Below are positions 56,635 through 64,000 of a stretch of DNA of 64,000 bases, piece after piece. The DNA is taken from the NCBI GenBank assembly GCA_027924585.1, contig BSBM01000461.1:6533501-6597500 (forward strand), given 5' to 3'. The DNA is from Larix kaempferi. Taxonomy: Eukaryota > Streptophyta > Pinopsida > Pinales > Pinaceae. The notes under the pieces were generated by a model. The model saw only the letters and a program-made list of their open reading frames with translations. It was not told the DNA's origin and did no database searches. Both the position numbers and the translations under genes were made by a program. Position 1 is the stretch's first letter. Each line of letters opens with the position of its first letter.

Positions 56635-58372
56635 TCAAAATTTTCAAAGTTTTGCTACTTATAACCCTTGTTTTATTTGGAAACATATATTAAGAAGTTG
56701 TATTAGCATTTACATTTTAAGAAATAAAAATCAATTAAGAAAATGAAACAAACATAAAAATATAATATTGTGTCCCAATTTTTATTTTAAGTAGTTAACT
56801 AGAATATTAACTTTGACTGAATAAAATATGTTATAAACTTTGAATCAAACAAAATTAAATATAAATTATTTGTAAAACCTGAAAGGAACCTAATGGGATA
56901 TAAAAGATGTATCTATGATGTGAAAATCATCCAAAATTTACAACTTCAACTTTCTTCATTCAAAGGTTTTGAACGTACTCTCCATATTAAAACACGTTCA
57001 TTAACCTGTCAAAATTAAAAGCTAAATGTTTCGTTTTCGTTTCAAAGAAAAGCATATATCTCGTCATGAACGTACAGTTTTGCAAGAAATTTGAAATGTT
57101 TTATATATTAAAAAATATAACAATTGTATTTTTAAGTGACTGGTTAATCTAAGTCTCACGCCTACTTTGATGTTACTCCAATGCCTTGTACGAAAAATAT
57201 ATTTGTTCTTCTTACGAACAATTTCACGTGCATTCGCATATCCGCCAACTCATGGAAGCGGTAAAACGTCGACACCGGTAAATGTCAAAGATGTATTCTA
57301 CTCAATTACTACTTTATTGTTCAATATTGCACATCGACCACATGTTGGAATTCTAGCGTTGATTGGTGAATGTAACATTTAGGTTTGGTAATGTTGGTGA
57401 ATGATATATATGGCAGGTAGGAGGTTAGGTTAAACACTTAGGGGTGTTATAAGTAACATTCAAATGGCATTTGTCCTTTTGGAAATAAGTTGAGGAAAAA
57501 TTAAAAAAGACATTTAAAGTTGAACATACTCGGATAACGATATCCACATTCTTATTTTGAAGTGAGCAATTTTTTAATTATAGAGTACACATTTTTTTTC
57601 TTTGATGGAGACATCACGATGCAATGTATAAGATGCCTTCTAAAGTGCCTTTTAAAGGAATATTGGTAACCTAACAAGTACACGTTTAAGTCCCTTGCAA
57701 ATTTATACCCATGCTCCAATAGGAAAAAATTTAAAACACTTGAACAATGTTTTCAAAGAGAATTTATATTTATCCCAGTCAAAAGCCTAGAGAAATTTCT
57801 AAGGTCCATAAGAACAAAAGGGTAAACAATATAACACATTGAGACCACCAAGTATGCTATGTTTATTCAAGACATTGATTGTTAACCTTACAATGAAAAA
57901 AATGTGAAAGAGTGGATGTGGACTAAATCCCTATTGCATAGAGTTAATTATAACATAATGAAGTATGTTAGCATCTTTACATCTTGTTTAAAATTTCCAC
58001 ACATCCATCAGACATGTTTCTCCAAGTCATAATGTTGTAAAATATACATTTCATTGTTCTTGGGATTCTAATGAAAAGTACACTTCTCACTAATCATCCA
58101 AGAGTTCATAGTCCAGAGATTGATAGATTCCTGAAAATGTGACTCTTATTTTGAAATTTTAGAATGTGTTTTCATTCAAATATGACAAGTGATTTCAAAA
58201 AATTACATTCTTTTTTTAAGTGAGTTTCGTTAATTACCCTTCCATCATAGGCTTGTACCTGTTGGAAGGACTCAAAAGGCTTCAATTTTAATAATTGGTT
58301 ATACTTATGAAATATTTTCTCATTTGGTGTATTGTTTGACATTGAAAATTGAAACAATGTTCAGTCAACATT
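56635..58372. other. Interior of inverted-repeat structure, no gene seen
   Basis: AT-rich, single-copy-looking DNA; ORFs are short and unrecognised. Confidence 0.5.
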
Positions 58373-58559
58373 CACTACTACATTTTTACCTTTACTAGGG
58401 GTTGTCTTTCTCCTCCAAAAGTGACCTTTGGGAAAGTCTTGGCATTAGAGGTTGTTCTGACAAAACCACCCCCAAAAGCACCGATGTAAAAAGTTTTGGA
58501 TTTTAGGAGAGGTTTTAAAAGAGATCTAAACATCCCCAGAAATGACTTTTGGGGGTGGT

Positions 58560-59250
58560 TGTAACAGCCCCTCGTAGATACTTACAAGGCAAATTTTTAA
58601 CCTTCCTTTTAAACTCCCTGTTACAAACCTCATAGGGGAGGTTCTAAACCCCCGTGTTGAACCCTTGTTACAAACCTACGAGGGATGTTTTGGACCCCTC
58701 CTCTTAAATCCCCTCTTACAAAACAACGGTGATGGTTTTGAAGATTCCTCTTATACCCCCTCTTACAAACCTATGGGGGAATTTTGGAACCTCCCTCTTA
58801 AATCGCTATGAGGGTGGTTTTTAACCAGGCTCCCTCTTAGTAACATACAAGGGAAATTTCAAAACCCCCTCATAGAAACATACAAGGGAAGTTTAGAATC
58901 TCCTTCGTAGGATATTACAATGGATGTCTAGAACCCCCCTCATAGCTGCATAGAAGGGCGGTTTAGGATTTCCCTCGTAGTGTATTACAAGGATGGTTCT
59001 GAATCCCCCTCATTGAATCTTACAAGGGTGGTTTAGAAACCCCCTCGTAGAAATAGACAAGGGAAATTTAGAACCCCCCTTATAGATGCATATCGGGGTG
59101 GTTATGAACCTATTAGGGTAGTTTAAAACCCCCCTCAGAGTGTTTAACGAGAGAAATTAAAAATCCCACTCTAATAACAACTTATAGAGGCGATGTGGAA
59201 ACCCCCTCATAGAAACATACAAAGATGGTTTGAAACAACCCGTGTATAAA
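58560..59250. repeat. Tandem array, 35-bp core unit
   Basis: From about 58,790 to 59,130 a 35-bp unit recurs (ACATACAAGGG, GTTTAGAA, CCCCCTCGTAG). From 58,560 to 58,790 a longer related unit with TTACAAACCT occurs. A CACTACTACATTTTTACC word at 58,373 precedes it. Confidence 0.8.
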
Positions 59251-59321
59251 AAAATGGCTTGCCATTAATATAAATCAATATAAAAAAATATTTTATTAGA
59301 AATACATTGCAATATCATTAG

Positions 59322-59393
59322 GCTTGAATGGAGGAATCGAACCACCAACCTCCTACTTGTAAGGCATGTGCTCTTCCATTGAGATAGAACCCT
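59322..59393 (-). tRNA. tRNA-Val(UAC)-like pseudogene
   Basis: On the minus strand the sequence has an A-box-like TATCTCAATGG, the anticodon loop CTTACAA (anticodon TAC) and a B box GGTTCGATTCC with a 4-of-5 T stem. D-stem pairing is mostly kept. The anticodon stem is poor and the acceptor ends do not pair. It is therefore a decayed tRNA gene or the head of a tRNA-derived SINE, not a working tRNA. Confidence 0.55.
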
Positions 59394-60286
59394 TTAGGAA
59401 TTGGGGATAGGAGAAATATTAACAACTAGATTACATCGCCTGTAATTCTAAGAAAAGACAATAAAATCCAAATACAACAATGCTTAAAATCCAAATTATC
59501 TTTCCAAACACACTAATAAGCACATAAATATACCATGATCGGGCAATAGAATATATGAAACAATTATGCAATCTATTAAAGTGGTCCGCAAAAGGGTCTT
59601 AGAGAACAAGATAATGTACTGATGCATACCTAATAACCTAAACTTGAGCCTTTATCACAAGGATATTATCTTATAAAATGAATCCATATGATACTCTTTA
59701 TAGCTCCATAAACTTTTTCCATCCGCAATCATGTTCCTTTTTACATAATTGATGGAGTGTATCTAAAAAAAATTCAATTTAATGGGATTTTCAAAAATAT
59801 AATATAATAGAATAAAGACTTTCTAGACAATATAAATATTTAGGAAAACGACTAAATCAATATACTAAATGAGAATTACTTGGGTATTTAGATTTGTTTG
59901 GATTGGTTCACTACACCAATTTTAAATTGTGCAAATTCACTCCAACTTATAAAAAACAAAACCTTATAAAATCAAAACTTTATTGGAATGCAAATAATAA
60001 AGAGCTCTACTTACTCATTCGCATGAATCGAGAGCTTTTCCATCAAAGAGGCATCATAGCAATATAACAATCAGAGACCATGAAGAGATTTTGGATTGCA
60101 TTATAGGATATTACATCATAGATGCCACTCTTTTCACGTGAAATGCTACAACCACTCTTATATTATAATTATTTTAGTTATATGATTATTCGATAAGGGT
60201 ATTAAATTATGGGTTGGTACAAGGTAATGACACCCACTTATGACATGTTAGTTGCAATGGCATGCTAGAAAAACATAAATTGTATC
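59394..60286. other. Interior of inverted-repeat structure, no gene seen
   Basis: AT-rich DNA with no recognisable gene or repeat. Confidence 0.5.
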
Positions 60287-61077
60287 ATTAAAATGGATTA
60301 TTAGAGGTACCTACATATTTTTTTAGAATTAGGTGTAAAAATATGAAACGTAGAAACACGGATCACCTTCCGGAATATATAACTTTTATTTATGTAAACA
60401 TGGTATAACCACCCCAAAATGTCATTATTTTAAGATTGGTACGTTACTTTTTCTCTAAAACATAATGCATATGTTTTTGTTGATCCACCGGTTTGTTATG
60501 TAAATTGTCAATTTATGAGGAAAAAAATATGTAGAGGCGTAGGCAATAGACGAATCTTGTCCAGGGATATTTTTCCAAAATTTTAGAAGTTAATTTTATA
60601 TTTTTTAAAAATTAATAAGGTCAATGAAGCCTTAAAACGACATGGTCAAGTGTTGGTCCACCATTTCATGGTCTGAACATAATTTAAAAACTTTTTTTTT
60701 ATCATGTAGGTATTCTTGTACTCTTGTACGGGTTCTTTTCCATTCTCGAAATAGGTAAGCCAATAAAAAGTTATAGGCCAAATAAACGACCTATTTTTTC
60801 TTACAAATTTGACATGAGTGTAGTTAAAAATGAATTAAAAATAGAAAACAATAACAGATCTATTCAAAAAATATATAGTTAGAATCTGCACACAGATCTC
60901 TACATGTGTGTGCAATTTCATCAGTAGTGTACAAGTGGAGCATATGCATAACTGAGCGTGAAAAACATGAAGTTACAGAAATTGGTGTGTTCTGCCATAA
61001 ATCAAACCGAGCCTCAAGGTTTGGAAATCCGAAGTTGATACCAAAACTGCAAGGGCGCTAAAAAAAATTTGAATCCA

Positions 61078-61235
61078 GACACGCATGCGAGAAAATGCGT
61101 GCATGCGTAGATGCGCGCATGCGTTATAGCGTGCATGCGTTGTTGTGTGCACACCTTTAGATGTGTGCACGTGTTATAGCGTGCACGCATTGTTGTGTGC
61201 GCACATGTGTTACAGCGCGCATGCATTGCGTTTTA
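61078..61235. repeat. CpG-rich alternating purine-pyrimidine tract
   Basis: Dense GTGCATGCG, GCGCGCATGCG, GTGTGCACAC and GTGCACGC words arranged as a loose repeat of about 30 bp (TTATAGCGTGCATGCGTTGTTGTGTGC). It is far richer in CpG and CA/TG steps than anything nearby. The corresponding left-arm region is much shorter. Confidence 0.75.
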
Positions 61236-61267
61236 CACCTTAATTTTTATCTATCTCTCCCTAAACC

Positions 61268-61760
61268 CCCCCTTCTATTCCACTCTACCCAATCCCTCCT
61301 CCCTCCCTCACCCCTCTCTTCTCTCCTTCACCACAAGGGTTAGGAGATATATTATTACAAAAAATCACTAACTCGCATTATCCTCATGTACATATAAATA
61401 TTCATCATTGTAACCAAAAATCCATGACCCCCATATATCAATCCCCAAACCCTTAACCATTATGTGCTAGCCATTGTGATCCCTAGTCCCGGGTACAACT
61501 AACCATCTTAACTATTGACCCACTATAATCCTAAACTAGTATAGCCCCTAAAAATCCTAAATCCTAAATCCTAACACATAATTATATATATCCCTTAACC
61601 CCTATAACCCTAACCACGTAATCTGAACCTCTAAAGTGTCTAGTCAATTAAAAATCAACCCCTAACCCTTATAACTTATAATTCTCATCAACCCTAAACT
61701 CTATCATCAAACACCCAACCCTTAAAACCTATAACCCATAGTCATTTTAGAGAGATACTC
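61268..61760. repeat. CT-rich then degenerate CCCTAA-type DNA
   Basis: Bases 61,268-61,335 are CT-rich. Bases 61,540-61,740 have many AACCCTAA, CCTAAATCC and AACCCTTA words resembling degenerate telomere-type repeats. They do not form a clean array. Confidence 0.6.
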
Positions 61761-61770
61761 AGAGAGAGAG

Positions 61771-62335
61771 AGACCTAAACCTTGGGCCCTAAAGGAATAT
61801 TCTATCCAGAAGGAGCTATGATGATTTCCTCCACTAACCACACATGACCTCTTGATGGTATCATTGGCCTATGATTAAGGATGTCGATACCATGAAGTGG
61901 TTTTGAGCAATATGTATGTTCATAATCAAGGATTTTGGAATGATGTTTTACGGAAGAATATCATGCCTTTGGCCATAAAGAAACCATTGAAACATCCAAG
62001 GCCATGAACAATGTATAAAAGAACCAAACAAGACTTTACAGGGGTATCCATTGTGCTAGATGTATCCAAGACTTGGGGACTTAGGTAATTGGACATCGTC
62101 AAGGGAGGAGACCTATGACTCGGCCCTTAAAGGAATCTTATATCTATCTAGGGATAAGAAGGTTACTTCCACCAACTACACATTGCCTCTTGAGGTATCA
62201 TTTTCCTCTGATTGAAGATGGAATTTCCATTATATGGTTTTGAACTTAGTATCTACATGTCTTAGGGCCTTGGAAATGGTTTTTGAGGGAAGAGGTATTC
62301 TAGCCATCAAAGACTAAGAAGGTTTTCTCAACCAA
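61771..62335. repeat. 330-bp tandem duplication
   Basis: About 61,771-62,100 and 62,102-62,335 share, in order, GACCTA, CCCTAAAGGAAT or CCTTAAAGGAATCT, TTCCNCCANCTA, CCTCTTGA.GTATCAT and GGTTTTGA. The copies are diverged. Confidence 0.65.
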
Positions 62336-62344
62336 GGCCCATCT

Positions 62345-62897
62345 TGTGGTGATCATCATCATCATCTTCATCATCATCTTCATCATCATCATCATCATCA
62401 TCATCATATTCATCATAATCACCATCATCATCATCATCATCATCGTTGTGATCGTCATCAACACCATCATCATCATCATCATCGTTGTGATCGTCATCAA
62501 CACCATCATCATCATCATCATCATCATCTTCATCCTCATCATCTTCATCATCATCATATTCATCATCTTCATCATCATCATTGTCGTCCTCATCACCATC
62601 ATCTTCATGGTATTCATCATCATCATCTTCATTTTCATCATCATCATCATATTCGTCATCATCATCATCATCACCACCATCATCTTCATCATCATCATCA
62701 TCCTCCTCCTCCTCATCATCATAGTCCTCATCATCATCATCATCATATTCATCATCATCATATCCATTATCATCATCATCATCATCCTTGTCATCTTCAT
62801 CATCATCATCATCTTCCTCATCATCATCGTCTTCATCATCATCATCGTCATCACTAACATCTTCATTATGATCTTCATCATCATCATCATCATCATC

Positions 62898-62930
<33 letters not shown>

Positions 62931-62981
62931 GTCATCACCATATTCATTATCATCATCATCATCGTTATCGTCATAATCACC

Positions 62982-63014
<33 letters not shown>

Positions 63015-63600
63015 TTCATCATCATCATCATCAGCAGTAGCATCAGCATCATCATCAGCATCATCATCATCGTCGTCGTCGTCATAGTCGTCGTCTTCCT
63101 CAACATCATCATCTTCATCATCTTCATCACCATCATCTTCATCTTCATCATCATAATCATCATCTTCATCATCATCTTCATCATCATCATCATCACCATC
63201 ACCATCATCATCATCATCATCATCATCGTCATCATCTCCCTCTTCCTCATCAACATCTTCTTCATTACCGTCGTCATCATCATCATCATCGTCATCATCT
63301 TCATCATCATCATTGTCGTCGTCATCACCATCATCTTCATCGTCTTCATCATCATCATCATCATCTTCATCATCATCATCATCATCGTCATAATCATCCT
63401 CATCAACATCATCATCATCATCATCATCACCATCATCACCATCTTCATCGTCATCATCTTCATCATGATCTTCATCGTCATCATCATCATCATCATCGTC
63501 ATCGTCATCGTCATCACCCTCTTCCTCCTCCTCATCATCTTCCTCATAACCATCACCCTCTTCCTCATCATCATCTTCATCATCATCATCTTCATCGTAT

Positions 63601-63631
<31 letters not shown>

Positions 63632-63654
63632 CATTATCATCCTCACCGTCGTCG

Positions 63655-63685
<31 letters not shown>

Positions 63686-64000
63686 CATCCTCTTCATTAT
63701 CATCATCGTCGTCATCCTCATCATCATCTTCATCATCATCCTCATCCTCATCACCCTCTTCATCACCATCTTCATCACCATCATCATCACCATCATCATC
63801 ATCTCCCTCTTCCTCATCAACATCTTCATCATCATCATCATCATCATCATCAAGAGCAGTAGAAGCATCATCATCATCATCATCTTCATCATCATCATTG
63901 TTGTCATCATCACAATCATATTCATCGTCTTCATCACCATCATCATCATATTCATATTCACCATCATCATTGTCATCATCATCATCATCATCATCATCAT
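62345..64000. repeat. Giant (ATC)n microsatellite, runs off window
   Basis: About 1.65 kb of ATC triplets with interspersed GTC, TTC, CTC, ACC, AAC and ATA variants; the right end is beyond the window. Frames on both strands stay open because of the repeat, including a Met-rich frame and an Asp/Glu-rich frame on the minus strand. The Asp/Glu frame ends at a TGA near 62,330. Confidence 0.95.

Larger units (their letters stand above)
54018..61267. mobile_element. 7.2-kb large inverted-repeat structure
   Basis: The left arm (54,018-54,297 plus 56,069-56,634) is the inverted complement of the right arm (61,267 down to about 60,287). Tips are GGTTTAGGGAGAGA and its complement TCTCTCCCTAAACC. Arms are about 0.85-0.98 kb and diverged. 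They share, for example, CATAGGTCGTTTATTT-like, GTACAAGAGTACAAGAATACC-like and CATTTTGGGGTGGTTATACC-like words. The interior (56,635-60,286) has no recognisable transposase. Long-TIR DNA transposon, foldback element and chance inverted duplication all remain possible. No target duplication was found. Confidence 0.7.

Noticed and set aside
59908-59935. Second CACTA-type terminus (CACTACACCAATTTT)
   Set aside because: Same orientation as the word at 58,373, so it cannot be the other end; probably chance.
61540-61740. Chromosome end (telomere)
   Set aside because: CCCTAA-like words are irregular and surrounded by unrelated DNA; at most a degenerate interstitial tract.
62300-64000. 566-residue Met-rich minus-strand ORF
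   Set aside because: It is the ATG phase of the ATC microsatellite; openness follows from the repeat, not from coding.

Overview
The window looks like gene-poor, transposon-packed nuclear DNA of a land plant with a large genome. The evidence is Ty3/gypsy retrotransposons with plant-type dual RNase H domains, plant-type leucine-rich repeats, a TLC-domain protein of plant type and very long microsatellites. A gymnosperm is plausible, but that is inference. I see no intact host gene. Every gene-like region is broken, and no bacterial or organellar genes were recognised.

Layout. 1-11,235: old intergenic DNA with two tandem arrays (55-bp and 165-bp units), an antisense LRR fragment, a 5'-truncated TLC-domain pseudogene, a possible LRR N-cap fragment and dispersed repeats. 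About 11,236-53,830: a nested retrotransposon stack. Level 0 is element E, a gag-pol remnant with a decayed Athila-type primer site; its LTR is split at the TATA box. Level 1 is element B (11,870-49,354, target duplication CACTA), a gypsy element with LTRs of about 5 kb (5') and 3 kb (3'). Level 2 holds three insertions in B: solo LTR S1 (12,517-13,803, TTCCC), LTR element S2 (17,841-35,235, CTTGG) and composite non-autonomous unit N (40,733-45,235, TGAAA). Level 3 is the Tat/Ogre-like element O (20,119 to about 35,117), which sits inside S2. The opposite B LTR supplies an uninterrupted version of the S1 and S2 insertion sites.

53,830-61,267: a 7.2-kb large inverted repeat. Its left arm is split by a hAT-like element (54,298-56,060). 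Its interior carries a 35-bp tandem array and a tRNA-Val-like sequence. 61,268-62,340: CT-rich and telomere-like low-complexity DNA plus a 330-bp duplication. 62,345-64,000: a giant ATC microsatellite running off the window.

The elements are not a working system now; gag, protease, RT, RNase H and integrase frames all carry stops or shifts. Their architecture is still informative. O has an extra RNase H after integrase, three zinc-knuckle motifs and a spliced antisense gene. B has its extra RNase H between protease and RT, and an ORF inside its LTRs. N encodes a retropepsin-like fold without its catalytic motif, fused to a coiled coil, with no RT at all. All percent identities implied below are by eye; nothing was computed or searched.
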